Positions 1 through 7,312 of a DNA stretch of 8,915 nucleotides are shown here, one piece after another. Where the stretch lies: positions 1 through 8,915 of the forward strand of contig JAPULM010000064.1 in NCBI GenBank assembly GCA_027294925.1, written 5' to 3'. Made by a program: the position numbers and the translations under genes. Each line of letters starts with the position of its first letter. Position 1 is the first letter of the stretch. This DNA is from a bacterium (GTDB lineage Bacteria; Tectomicrobia; Entotheonellia; Entotheonellales; Entotheonellaceae). Below the pieces are notes generated by a model that was given only the letters and a program-made list of their open reading frames with translations, was not told the origin of the DNA and ran no database searches.

Positions 1-690
1 GCTGAAAGGCGCTCCGTCAGTTCCGTGTTCCGCCTGACGGTCCCAAAAGAAGGGACGATAGAGCCGGGCAAGTAGATCGACATGCTGACGTCGCATCTCA
101 TTATGGGCAGCGGTGAGACTCACGCAGCGACTGCGGCCACCTGCTTGAGCAGGCTGCAGGCAAAAGAGTCCAACGATCTCCGGATGCCTGGGCAACCAGC
201 CGCCATCGGTATGGAAATCTTGCGTCAAAGTGGTCACCGAGCGCCGCACACCGTAGCCTAAAGTCTTGCCGGAATCTTTGACATCATATAGGGTTGTGCC
301 GTCCCATTTCTGACTGACGACTTGTCCCAACAGCGTTGCCAGCAGCCAGTAGATGGCTTTGTTTTCAGTTAGGCTATAGCGTTCGACTGGGACACGATCT
401 ACGATGGCGAAGCCTACCTGATGTTGCAGATTTGCCTGTACGGTAGACATCATGTTGGCGCAGGCAGTTAGAGAAAATGCCTCGGCTGTGAGGCTCTGTA
501 TAGATCGTGGGTGTTGGCGTAAAGATTGCGCCACTGCATCGAATTCTGCGATGCAGGCCTCGGGAAGCGGAATCAGCCAGTCTTCAGGTGACAAGCTGTC
601 TCGATGCCAGGCAGAATTGTCTTTAATCTCATCGATCAGGATTTGTGGTGTCGCATTGTCAGCAGGTAGGGAATTGGCTATGCGTTCCAT
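1..690 (-). CDS. TauD/TfdA-family Fe(II)/2-oxoglutarate-dependent dioxygenase (3' end cut by window edge)
   Basis: The reading frame is open from the ATG at 690-688 to the left edge, giving 230 residues without a stop; the C-terminus lies outside. The protein carries the family signature: a segment YWLLATLLGQVVSQ (114-127), a LYDVKDSGKT stretch (134-143), then FHTDGGW (159-165), whose His160 and Asp162 would be the first two iron ligands, followed by GLFCLQPAQAGGRSRCVSL (174-192) and HNEM (196-199). The distal His and the 2-oxoglutarate-binding Arg would lie beyond the edge. Family members hydroxylate small organic acids, sulfonates or betaine-like compounds in the cytoplasm; the substrate here is unknown. 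The start at 690 was chosen because a purine-rich AAGAGAA lies just upstream. An in-frame ATG at 720 would add 10 residues but has no obvious ribosome site. The gene follows the histidine kinase on the same strand after 147 bp, so it may be the third gene of that unit or have its own promoter. Confidence 0.87.
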   Translation of the reverse strand, partial: MERIANSLPADNATPQILIDEIKDNSAWHRDSLSPEDWLIPLPEACIAEFDAVAQSLRQHPRSIQSLTAEAFSLTACANMMSTVQANLQHQVGFAIVDRVPVERYSLTENKAIYWLLATLLGQVVSQKWDGTTLYDVKDSGKTLGYGVRRSVTTLTQDFHTDGGWLPRHPEIVGLFCLQPAQAGGRSRCVSLTAAHNEMRRQHVDLLARLYRPFFWDRQAEHGTDGAPFS

Positions 691-837
691 AAGGTTCTCT
701 TCTTTGTTGATTAACCGCATGTCGGCGTACAGCCTGTAAGATACGGCTTAAGGCTCTGTTGTGGTATCAGCGCAGGTTACTTTTTGAGATAGGCGTGTCG
801 GGGGAATCTTTTGTCGGTCTTTGTCTTACAGGCGGCG
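691..837. other. Intergenic gap between kinase stop and dioxygenase start
   Basis: This 147 bp gap carries no gene I can support and no stem followed by a T-run on the minus strand, so read-through from the kinase gene into the dioxygenase gene is possible. I see no convincing -35/-10 pair. Its only notable structure is a perfect 10 bp inverted repeat at its two ends, listed separately. Confidence 0.6.
732..833. repeat. 10 bp perfect inverted repeat, arms 82 bp apart
   Basis: The arms are GCCTGTAAGA at 732-741 and TCTTACAGGC at 824-833. They bracket most of the gap between the kinase and the dioxygenase genes. The arms are perfect but widely spaced, and the intervening DNA does not extend the stem, so this could be paired operator half-sites, a weak long-range hairpin, or chance. 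Confidence 0.45.
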
Positions 838-3800
838 CTAGACGATCTTGCTCGGTGGAGCAGCGGGGACTAGCTTGGTCCACTTGAGCAGTGTCTTCTT
901 CAGGTGCTTAGATTCGATTGGCTTGCTGATATAGTCATCCATGCCGGCTTGGAGACAGCGCTCACGATCCCCCTGCATGACGTTCGCGGTTAATGCAATA
1001 ATTGGGATGTGGCCACCTGTCGTTGCTTCACGCGTACGAATGGCTGCCGTTGCGTCATAGCCATCCATCTCCGGCATCTGGCAGTCCATGAAGACAAGAT
1101 CGTAGGTAATACGGGCAAGGGCTTCAACGGCCTCACGTCCGTCGGCGACCGCATCGACATGACAGCCGAGCTTCTCCAGCATGCGCACTGCTACTTTCTG
1201 ATTCACCGTATTGTCTTCAGCCAGCAGTACTCTGGTTTTGGGACAGCGATGGGCTTGCTCGGCAGGCAAGTACGGGCGGCCGGATAGGGGCGTGGAGCTT
1301 GCCGTAGAGGATGGTTTCATGACCGTCATGATACTGTCATAAAGCTGGGATTGCCGTATCGGCTTCGTCAAGCAGGCCGCGATGCCGGCGTTTTGGGCGG
1401 CTTGATCTGGAAAACGCTGCCCATAAGCGTTCAACATGATCAGGCGAAGCGCTGCAAGAGCCGGGTTACTTTTGATACTGTGGGCGAACTCCTGGCCGTG
1501 CATATCAGGCAGCTGCATGTCAAAAATGGCCAGGTCATACGGCGTGCCGCTGTGCTGCGCTGCTTGTAACCGTGAGAGGGCGCTGGCGCCATTGATGGCG
1601 TAGTCCGCATGTATGCCCCAGGCGTTCAGCTGTAACAGGAAGATTGACCGATGCGTTGTGTTGTCGCTCACGCACAGCACACGCATGTTAGGCAACTTAA
1701 CCTCGGAAATAGGTTTTGAGGTGGGCGGCGCCAACCTTTTTGCCAGGCGTACCGTGAACCAGAATTTGCTGCCACGGTTAATGTCACTTTCAACGCCAAT
1801 GGTGCCACCCATCATCTCAGTTAACCGTCGACAAATGGCTAGGCCAAGGCCGGTGCCACCGTACTTTCGGGTGGTTGAGGCATCCGCCTGGGAGAATGCT
1901 TGAAACAGTCGAGCTTGAGTCTCGAGCGTGACGCCAATGCCGGTATCGACGACCTCAAAACGCATTATCACGTCATCGTCGCTTGCCTCTATACATGTTG
2001 CCTGAACGGTGACCTCGCCCGTTTCGGTGAACTTTATTGCGTTTCCTACTAAGTTGATGAGAATTTGACGCAATCGCCCCGGGTCTCCTGCTACCCATGC
2101 GGGTACAGTGGGATGGATGAAACAAGCCAGTTCAAGTCTTTTGTCAAAAGCTTGTTCAGCCAGTAGCTCAAGCACATCCTCTACCATCGTATGAAGATGG
2201 AAATCAAGAATTTCTAGCTCCAGCTTGCCTGCATCGATTTTGGAAAAGTCTAAGATGTCGTTGATCAGGGTGAGCAATGCGTCGCCGGAGCGTCGTATGG
2301 TTTCAACATATTCCAGTTGTTCTGGGTTCAGAGGGGTGTCCAATAATAACCCTGTCATACCAATCACACCGTTCATCGGGGTGCGAATTTCGTGACTCAT
2401 GGTGGCGAGAAAATCGCTTTTGGCTTGTACGGCTGCTTCGGCAGCGTCTTTGGCTTTGCGCAGTGCTTCGTCTGCCTGCTTGCGTTTGGTGATATCGATA
2501 AGGGTGGACTGCATGGCCGGTTGTCCTTCCCAAATGATGACCCGCACCATGTTCTCGACGGTTATGCAGGTTCCATCCTGGCGAAGCACATCCACTTCGT
2601 ATTGGATAGGCGCCTCTTTGCCTTGTAAACGCGCGTTATAGTAGTTGCTTATACGTGAACGCTCGTGAGGTGCGAAAAGAGGCTCGATAGATGGCATAGC
2701 GAGAATCTCGTTTGGCAGCTCGAAGCCAAGGATGGTCGCAAATGCTTGGTTGACAAAAAGTGGTTTTAGGTCGCGATGGATAAAGATGCTCTGAACTGAG
2801 CCTTCGATTAGGTTGCGGAAACGCTCTTCACTCTCAAGTAGCGCTTGTTCTGCCCGTTTGCGCTCTGTGATGTCTGTCGCTGTCCCTCGATAACCCAGGA
2901 AGTTGTTGTTCTCGTCGAGAATCGGCTTGCCGCTATTGCGTAGCACGCCGACGATACCGTTCGGGTATATCCATTCAATTTCAGCATCCCGAAACGGCCG
3001 CCTAGCTTCGACGTCCTGAACGTGGGTGTCAATGGTTTCCGAGCGCTTAGCGCGATGTGTCAGGACGTTGCGCCAGGTCAAACCCATCAGCTGTTGCGGG
3101 CAAACGCCGGTTACTTCCTGCGAGTGCTCCGACAGATAAGTGAAACGTAGATCGGCATCGAGTTCCCAGAACCAATCCGCAGCGATGCCGGCGAAGTCTT
3201 TAAAACGTCTTTCCTCGGCAATGATAGCGTCTTGTGCTTTTTTGGCTTCGTATCGAGCCAGGCGGCGGTTGCGGATAACTGAGGTCAGAGCGATGACGAA
3301 GAATAAGGGAAACAATAGGGCGATAGCGATCTTGCGCCCTGTAATTGCGTTGATACCTGCCCAATGGGTAATTGATAAAATAAAGGGCTGGCCGTACACA
3401 TCCAGCCTGCGTTGGTAGGTGAATTGAGGCCGCCAAGACAGGCTACCGGTGGGTTTTTTCGTCTGTTTTTGTATGTAGATGCTATTTTGCCTACTTATTG
3501 CTTCCATGTCGCGATGGAAAAATGAAATGCCGAAATCTTCATATGCTTCGACTAAATCATTCATAAACAGGGTAGCCGGTAGCTCTAAAACCATAACGCC
3601 GAATAGAAGTGCGCGTCTCTCATCAGGCGTCTTAGGGGCATAGCGCCCCTGGTAAACAGACTTGAACAATAGGAGGCTGCGATCCATCTGCAGAAAGTCG
3701 ATTGGCAATGACGCCGCGACAGTGCCTGATTCTACGGCGCTTTGGATAGCAGGTATGAGCAAGAGATCAGAGGCGGCATCGTAACCCAAAAAACGGGCCG

Positions 3801-4281
3801 ATAGTGGATCTAAGGGCTCAATCGAGCTAACTGGCAGATACGACGGGCGTGAGGCCACCGGTCGCAGGGCGCCGTTAGCGTCTAATTCCGTGACATCGAA
3901 CTGGACAAACCCCGTGTTGTGCATGTCCTGGATGAATGTTTCCAGGTCTGCTTTGGAGGTTTTACTGAGAAACAAAATGGAGCCGATGTGCGGATAAGCC
4001 TCGAGTAATTCCTGGGCAAAGGCGGTAAATTGCGCCTGACTCAGTTCATCACTGGCATGGTGCAGACCCACCAGCGAGACGAGTACAGCCTCGAGACGTC
4101 CCAAGCGTTGTGAGATGGCCTGGTGAATCAACGACGCCTGTTGCATGAAATCCCGTTCGGTTCTTGAAATTTCAAGATAGACGGTTAGATATAGGGATGC
4201 CAAGCAGATGACGAGGCTTGCCGTCCAGAACAAGATTCGTTCTCGACGGCTAAAAATCTGCTGCCTTTGCCAAAATCGCAT
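838..4281 (-). CDS. CHASE-PAS-PAS hybrid sensor histidine kinase with two receiver domains
   Basis: Inner-membrane kinase of 1147 residues that should sense a periplasmic signal and start a phosphorelay. Order of parts: short basic cytoplasmic N-terminus; membrane segment about 15-36; periplasmic CHASE-like domain about 37-314; second membrane segment about 318-335; PAS domain about 361-471 ending in DITERKRAE; second PAS about 485-601; HisKA with [15 protein letters not shown] and phospho-accepting His630; ATPase domain with N-box [14 protein letters not shown] (779-783) and GGTGLGL (808-814); receiver 1 about 866-984 with Asp921 and Lys973; receiver 2 about 1016-1134 with acidic pair 1022-1023, Asp1066, Thr1098 and Lys1120. 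There is no C-terminal HPt domain. Receiver 1 has Asn951 where Ser or Thr is normal. The ATG at 4281 was chosen because it lies 2 bases after the stop of the binding-protein gene; an upstream in-frame ATG at 4374 would only add residues read from inside that gene. It is translationally coupled to its neighbour. Confidence 0.97.
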   Translation of the reverse strand: MRFWQRQQIFSRRERILFWTASLVICLASLYLTVYLEISRTERDFMQQASLIHQAISQRLGRLEAVLVSLVGLHHASDELSQAQFTAFAQELLEAYPHIGSILFLSKTSKADLETFIQDMHNTGFVQFDVTELDANGALRPVASRPSYLPVSSIEPLDPLSARFLGYDAASDLLLIPAIQSAVESGTVAASLPIDFLQMDRSLLLFKSVYQGRYAPKTPDERRALLFGVMVLELPATLFMNDLVEAYEDFGISFFHRDMEAISRQNSIYIQKQTKKPTGSLSWRPQFTYQRRLDVYGQPFILSITHWAGINAITGRKIAIALLFPLFFVIALTSVIRNRRLARYEAKKAQDAIIAEERRFKDFAGIAADWFWELDADLRFTYLSEHSQEVTGVCPQQLMGLTWRNVLTHRAKRSETIDTHVQDVEARRPFRDAEIEWIYPNGIVGVLRNSGKPILDENNNFLGYRGTATDITERKRAEQALLESEERFRNLIEGSVQSIFIHRDLKPLFVNQAFATILGFELPNEILAMPSIEPLFAPHERSRISNYYNARLQGKEAPIQYEVDVLRQDGTCITVENMVRVIIWEGQPAMQSTLIDITKRKQADEALRKAKDAAEAAVQAKSDFLATMSHEIRTPMNGVIGMTGLLLDTPLNPEQLEYVETIRRSGDALLTLINDILDFSKIDAGKLELEILDFHLHTMVEDVLELLAEQAFDKRLELACFIHPTVPAWVAGDPGRLRQILINLVGNAIKFTETGEVTVQATCIEASDDDVIMRFEVVDTGIGVTLETQARLFQAFSQADASTTRKYGGTGLGLAICRRLTEMMGGTIGVESDINRGSKFWFTVRLAKRLAPPTSKPISEVKLPNMRVLCVSDNTTHRSIFLLQLNAWGIHADYAINGASALSRLQAAQHSGTPYDLAIFDMQLPDMHGQEFAHSIKSNPALAALRLIMLNAYGQRFPDQAAQNAGIAACLTKPIRQSQLYDSIMTVMKPSSTASSTPLSGRPYLPAEQAHRCPKTRVLLAEDNTVNQKVAVRMLEKLGCHVDAVADGREAVEALARITYDLVFMDCQMPEMDGYDATAAIRTREATTGGHIPIIALTANVMQGDRERCLQAGMDDYISKPIESKHLKKTLLKWTKLVPAAPPSKIV

Positions 4282-4283
4282 GT

Positions 4284-5342
4284 CTAGTAAACCTTTTTTC
4301 CTTTTTGCAGAAGCTTCTTCGGTAGCTTGACATCCGTTGATTCCAATAGGCGTGGATTGACCCAGATATCCCATTTCCGGTTTGGAATGATCGGAATACG
4401 AGAAGGTTCGATACCATCTAAAATGTGCAAGGCTGTTTTAGCGGCCCATTCTCCGTGCTCTTCGGGAACTTTGGTCAGACCCAGCATCGTGTAGGGCATC
4501 ATCCATCCATGATTTGTCAGACTCAGGCGCTGTGAGGCAGTTTTAATGCCATCGATAATTTTTGCCTTATCCCAGTCATTGATTCCTGAGTTGCTGCCCA
4601 TAATGATGAAATCATAATTCTGGGCTTCACGATATGCTTCGAGCCAAGCGTCGGCGGTGTCAACCAAACGATGCTCGAGAGAAATACCGCGGCGCTCTGC
4701 CGCTTGTTGAAATCGTCTTAGGTTTTTACGTTCTGTAAGCGTGTCGGCGCCGATATAGAATGCTCGCTGATGCCTTGGAAGAAAGGCTTCAGCCTTGTCG
4801 AATAACGGCTTGATAGGCGCTACTTCGATCATTCCGGTAACATTGCGATATGGAAATCCGTACTCTTTGACGGTCCAGTTGACACCGCAAAACACGAATG
4901 GTGTTGGCTGGTCTTTATAGAAAGGCTTAATAATGTATTTGGCGGCATTGTCGTCTGCGGTAATGACGACGTCAGGCTGCCATGACTCAATGAGCTGTTT
5001 TGCTTCAAGCGCCTTTTGTTTGATCATTGCGACCTCTTTATGGCGCTTTGTATCCATGTTGAATTGCTTCAACTCACAGCGGCCGTCTAAGACAGAGCGA
5101 ACCCCCCGTTCCACCCCATCGGACCATGCGTAACCCTGATGGTAGGAAGAAATAAACAAGCATTTGGCGGCGAAGGCTGGCTGAGGCGTAACGAGGCTGA
5201 GCGACAAAAGGGCGATAAGCCACAAGGCGCTATGTAGGGTTGTTTGAGTCCATCCCTGTAATCCCGTTTTGTCGTGTTCAAAATCGGTGTAAAGCACGGG
5301 TTTCATCACCTCTTTTAACGATTCTTTTTTACTGCTTGGCAT
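4284..5342 (-). CDS. Periplasmic ABC-type solute-binding protein (ABC_sub_bind-like), probable ligand receptor for the adjacent kinase
   Basis: Secreted protein of 352 residues from the chosen start. A hydrophobic segment (about 43-52, SALWLIALLSLSL-type) ends in AFA before AKC, predicting signal-peptidase cleavage near residue 58. The mature part resembles the PF04392 family: CLFISSYHQGYAWSDGVERG near the start, PDVVITADDNAAKY (123-135), FVFCGVNW (149-156), GSNSGINDW (249-257), and a closing LGLTKVPEEHGEWAAK with LDGIEPSRIPI (about 287-317). Cysteines at 61, 89 and 152 could form a disulfide. No permease or ATPase gene is nearby, and the kinase gene begins 2 bases after this stop, so a sensing role is more likely than transport (inference). 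The ATG at 5342 was chosen because GGAAGG sits 6 bases upstream. ATG 5306 would give a more typical signal peptide but its purine tract abuts the start; ATG 5456 lacks support. The n-region is long for a signal peptide with the chosen start. Confidence 0.9.
   Translation of the reverse strand: MPSSKKESLKEVMKPVLYTDFEHDKTGLQGWTQTTLHSALWLIALLSLSLVTPQPAFAAKCLFISSYHQGYAWSDGVERGVRSVLDGRCELKQFNMDTKRHKEVAMIKQKALEAKQLIESWQPDVVITADDNAAKYIIKPFYKDQPTPFVFCGVNWTVKEYGFPYRNVTGMIEVAPIKPLFDKAEAFLPRHQRAFYIGADTLTERKNLRRFQQAAERRGISLEHRLVDTADAWLEAYREAQNYDFIIMGSNSGINDWDKAKIIDGIKTASQRLSLTNHGWMMPYTMLGLTKVPEEHGEWAAKTALHILDGIEPSRIPIIPNRKWDIWVNPRLLESTDVKLPKKLLQKGKKVY
4293..4299 (-). other. A AAA AAG slip heptamer in frame at the binding-protein/kinase junction
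   Basis: Read on the minus strand, codons near the end of the binding-protein gene are GGA AAA AAG GTT TAC TAG, so the heptamer A AAA AAG sits in the exact phase used by bacterial -1 frameshift sites. A -1 slip would bypass the stop and enter the kinase frame. I see no strong downstream hairpin. The same A/G-rich tract also serves as the likely ribosome site of the kinase, which may fully explain it. Confidence 0.4.
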
Positions 5343-5347
5343 TGCTA

Positions 5348-5354
5348 CCCTTCC
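5348..5354 (-). promoter_or_regulatory. Shine-Dalgarno GGAAGGG deciding the binding-protein start
   Basis: On the minus strand GGAAGGG lies 5 bases before the ATG at 5342 (GGAAGG with a 6-base spacer). This is the best site among the three candidate in-frame ATGs (5456, 5342, 5306). Confidence 0.7.
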
Positions 5355-5367
5355 AATTAATCGTCTG

Positions 5368-5377
5368 GTTACGTAAC
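5368..5377. repeat. Perfect 10 bp palindrome GTTACGTAAC in the binding-protein leader
   Basis: The self-complementary GTTACGTAAC lies about 25 bases upstream of the ATG of the binding-protein gene, just before its ribosome site. It could be an operator for the minus-strand unit. Perfect 10 bp palindromes also arise by chance, so the regulatory role is unproven. Confidence 0.35.
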
Positions 5378-5412
5378 GGTGTAATTCTAGTATCCAGAAG
5401 GGAAAAATGATC

Positions 5413-5434
5413 CATTCAAGCCTGCTCCTGAATG
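5413..5434. repeat. Inverted repeat CATTCA-N10-TGAATG
   Basis: Six-base perfect arms at 5413-5418 and 5429-5434 with a 10-base spacer, upstream of the minus-strand unit. Geometry matches that of the second inverted repeat at 5486-5507, though the half-site sequences differ. Confidence 0.3.
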
Positions 5435-5456
5435 ACATCTTATCGGCGTCGGCCAA

Positions 5457-5604
5457 CTATTCCATGAACCCGTGGGAAAATTGCCGTGACCCGTTCTTAT
5501 AGGTCACAGATGAGTGGCGAAATGCCGCCATCCGGTATCTAAAGTACCTGGATAAGATGTTTTGCACATTTCCCGCCCATAGCAGCAGATTGAGACGGGC
5601 TAAT
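5457..5604. other. Divergent control region, non-repetitive part
   Basis: Together with 5343-5456 and 5605-5841 this forms the roughly 500 bp space between the two divergent units. I see no gene with a ribosome site or recognisable product here. Besides the inverted repeat listed separately, there is only a weak imperfect hairpin around 5530-5553. Confidence 0.6.
5486..5507. promoter_or_regulatory. Inverted repeat GTGACC-N10-GGTCAC spanning a TATAAG hexamer; candidate operator
   Basis: Perfect six-base arms at 5486-5491 and 5502-5507 flank a 10-base centre. On the minus strand the centre begins with TATAAG (5501-5496), a 5-of-6 match to the -10 consensus, so the repeat could overlap the promoter of the sensor unit and act as an operator. 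No good -35 hexamer is seen 17 bases upstream. The spacing is too wide for a CRP site. Confidence 0.35.
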
Positions 5605-5655
5605 GCGGATTTCGGAATTCGGAATTGAAAGAAAAAGGGTTATTCCGCAATCCGC
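5605..5655. repeat. Inverted repeat, 14 bp arms with one mismatch
   Basis: GCGGATTTCGGAAT at 5605-5618 pairs with ATTCCGCAATCCGC at 5642-5655 apart from one position, around a 23-base A/G-rich loop. It could form a cruciform or an RNA hairpin in the leader upstream of the plus-strand operon. It is built from the heptamer repeats listed next. No T-run follows on either strand that would make it a convincing terminator. Confidence 0.6.
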
Positions 5656-5665
5656 AATGCGCAAT
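5611..5665. repeat. Short heptamer tandem repeats (TTCGGAA x2 and CCGCAAT x3)
   Basis: TTCGGAA occurs twice in tandem plus TT at 5611-5626. CCGCAAT, CCGCAAT, GCGCAAT follow in tandem at 5645-5665. The two sets are related as complements of one another (GGATT/GGAAT-type motifs). The pattern resembles low-complexity heptamer intergenic repeats in some proteobacterial genomes. Units are too short and spacerless to be CRISPR. Confidence 0.6.
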
Positions 5666-5781
5666 CTCCAGACGCCGTGCCGATGTGCGTCGACAGCCAT
5701 GGCGAATTTCAATTGAGAGGTTGGCTATACGCATGAACAAGAGGTCTTTACAATCATCCTCGTTATCGATACCGTATTGCG

Positions 5782-5787
5782 TATAAT
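5782..5787 (+). promoter_or_regulatory. Candidate -10 box TATAAT for the MmgE/PrpD operon
   Basis: A perfect TATAAT lies 55 bases upstream of the ATG at 5842, which would give a leader of roughly 48 bases. The -35 region at 15-18 base spacing is poor (around CTCGTT), so the promoter may depend on an activator; an interrupted palindrome ATAC-C-GTAT at 5769-5777 lies between the two positions. Confidence 0.4.
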
Positions 5788-5841
5788 GGGTGGGCACTGC
5801 CGCTGTGTTGAGATCGGCAAGCAAAAAGAAGGAGACAGACG

Positions 5842-7212
5842 ATGGCTGAATCTATCGAGCAATTGGCACGCTTTGTGGCCGAAACCCAGTGGGAGGATAT
5901 CCCGGAGGCTGTGCAACGACACGCTATACAGGTGCTACTTGACACACTCGGCGTCATCCTGGCCGGCTCTGAACAGCCTGAGGTGGCCCGACTGCGTCAA
6001 CAGTTGGTGACCTCGAATGGCGTCGGAGCGACGGTGCTCGCGCCTGGCTGGCCAACTAGTGATCCTCGTACCGCGGCCTTGCTAAATGGCATTGCCGGCC
6101 GTTCGATCGAATTGTGCGAGGGACACCGGTACGTCTCTTGTCAGGCTGCCATTCAAATTGTGCCGGCTGTGTTAGCCGTCGGCGAAGCCTGCAACGCTAC
6201 CGGTCGTGAAGTGCTGACGGCTTTGATTCTCGGGTATGATACGGCGGTGCGGGTTGGTGCTTGCCTCACGTCCCGGGCGCTCGCTCATCAAAACGGACAG
6301 GCGCCTATGATCGGCGCCATAGCGGCAGCCTCTCGGTTGCGCGGGTTAAACGCCAGCCAAACCAGTCGCGCCATACGCATTGGTGCGACGCTCGTGTTGA
6401 CACCCAGCTATACCAACGCAGTGGCCGGTGCAACCGTGCTCAATGTCGCTGGTGGCATGAGTGGCTTCGCTGGTACGCTCGCACCCGAACTTGCCCTGGC
6501 CGGTTTCGAAGCTCAGGACCGTGCCATCGAGGAAGCCTTTAGTCAGCTGGTGGGCGATGGGTTCCAGCCCGACAGCATGCTTGACGAAATCGGCCAACGC
6601 TGGGAGATCAGCCGTAACTACTTCCGCCTGCGCGCTTGCTGTAATCCGACTTACGCGGCCCTCGATGCCCTCGAAGATGCACTTGCCGATCTGCATCCGG
6701 CACCTGATGATATTGAACGAATTGATGTGGCGACCTATGGTTTTGCTTCCGTGATGCAAAACCCGGCGCCGCTCAATACCTTTGCCGCCAGGTACTCCTT
6801 GCCCCATGCGGCGGCAGCCATTGTGGTACGGGGTGAGGCGGGATATGGGGCGTTTACCGAATCGGTGGTGCGCGATCCGACCATCGCCGCCTTGCGCCAT
6901 CGGGTGCAGATTCGCGAGGATGCGCAGCTCACCGCCATGCTGCCACATCTCAAACCGGCCCGTGTGACCGTGACACTCAAGGATGGCCGACAGTGTACAA
7001 AAACGTGTGACAGCGCCCAGGGTGACTTCCAGCGTCCTTACCCGGCCTCCGCCTTGCGTGAGAAATTCCGCCAACTCGCTGGTCTGGTGCTGACTGAGGC
7101 GGGTATGACTGCCGTCGAGACCACCATTGACCAGTTCGAGCAACGGCAAAGCCTACGCGAATTTGTTAGCCTGCTGCGCCGACACGGGCGTTCTGCGTCT
7201 GAACAGGCGTAA
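5842..7212 (+). CDS. MmgE/PrpD-family protein (2-methylcitrate dehydratase / aconitate decarboxylase superfamily), atypical active site
   Basis: 456 residues, the usual length for the family, whose members dehydrate, decarboxylate or epimerise small carboxylic acids in the cytoplasm. Family features: an N-terminal helical region with LLDTLGVILAG (32-42), TAALLNGIAG (77-86), VPAVLAVGEACNATGREVLTALILGYD (107-133 region), GGMSGFAGTLAPELALAGF (204-222), and a C-terminal half with CCNPTYAALDAL (267-278), FAARYSLPHAAAAIV (314-328) and VTVTLKDGR (375-383). Where typical members have an HxLDxDDxH-then-HPG motif, this one has GRSIELCEGHRYVSCQA (86-102); the usual Lys before the glycine-rich turn is absent, and the KPYPxCRxxH-like segment reads RLRACCNPTY. 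It is therefore a divergent subgroup whose reaction cannot be assigned. Start is supported by AAGGAGA 6 bases upstream. It is the first gene of the plus-strand unit, with hydrolase genes downstream. Confidence 0.93.
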   Translation: MAESIEQLARFVAETQWEDIPEAVQRHAIQVLLDTLGVILAGSEQPEVARLRQQLVTSNGVGATVLAPGWPTSDPRTAALLNGIAGRSIELCEGHRYVSCQAAIQIVPAVLAVGEACNATGREVLTALILGYDTAVRVGACLTSRALAHQNGQAPMIGAIAAASRLRGLNASQTSRAIRIGATLVLTPSYTNAVAGATVLNVAGGMSGFAGTLAPELALAGFEAQDRAIEEAFSQLVGDGFQPDSMLDEIGQRWEISRNYFRLRACCNPTYAALDALEDALADLHPAPDDIERIDVATYGFASVMQNPAPLNTFAARYSLPHAAAAIVVRGEAGYGAFTESVVRDPTIAALRHRVQIREDAQLTAMLPHLKPARVTVTLKDGRQCTKTCDSAQGDFQRPYPASALREKFRQLAGLVLTEAGMTAVETTIDQFEQRQSLREFVSLLRRHGRSASEQA

Positions 7213-7247
7213 ACAGAGTTGATGGTTCTGCCTGTGCCGATCTGCTC

Positions 7248-7276
7248 TTGACATCATGGCAGCAACCCTGTATCGA
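7248..7276 (+). promoter_or_regulatory. Candidate internal promoter TTGACA-N17-TATCGA
   Basis: A perfect -35 hexamer TTGACA (7248-7253) is followed after 17 bases by TATCGA (7271-7276), a weak -10 with only the first three bases matching TATAAT. If real, it would let the two hydrolase genes be transcribed without the MmgE/PrpD gene. Confidence 0.35.
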
Positions 7277-7306
7277 TAGCAGCCTGGCTTACCTTCCTTG
7301 TACAAA

Positions 7307-7312
7307 TGAGGT
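7307..7312 (+). promoter_or_regulatory. Shine-Dalgarno TGAGGT deciding the hydrolase start
   Basis: TGAGGT lies 7 bases before the ATG at 7320. It supports that start over an in-frame TTG at 7248, whose extra 24 residues look like translated intergenic DNA. Confidence 0.7.

Noticed and set aside
452..739. Plus-strand open frame of 95 codons
   Set aside because: It is antisense to the dioxygenase gene, which has a recognisable family signature on the minus strand; the translated product shows no known features.
4282..4374. Upstream in-frame start at 4374 for the kinase
   Set aside because: It would overlap the binding-protein gene by 91 bases, and the added residues are out-of-frame translation of that gene; ATG 4281 fits translational coupling.
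5343..5456. Upstream in-frame start at 5456 for the binding protein
   Set aside because: The added 38 residues precede a strong ribosome site and a normal signal peptide, and they run through the palindromic control region.
5486..5507. CRP/FNR binding site
   Set aside because: The half-sites resemble TGTGA/TCACA but the gap between them is 14 bases, not 6.
5605..5655. Rho-independent terminator
   Set aside because: The hairpin has a 23-base loop and no T-run after it on either strand, and both flanking genes point away from it.
5611..5665. CRISPR array
   Set aside because: Repeat units are only 7 bases, directly adjacent with no spacers, and no cas gene is present.
5600..5957. Short minus-strand open frames in the divergent region
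   Set aside because: They run through heptamer repeats, the leader and the start of the MmgE/PrpD gene, with no ribosome site and low-complexity products.
6346..7149. Minus-strand open frame of 267 codons inside the MmgE/PrpD gene
   Set aside because: It is antisense to a clearly conserved protein, and its translation resembles no family; length is explained by the codon bias of the sense gene.
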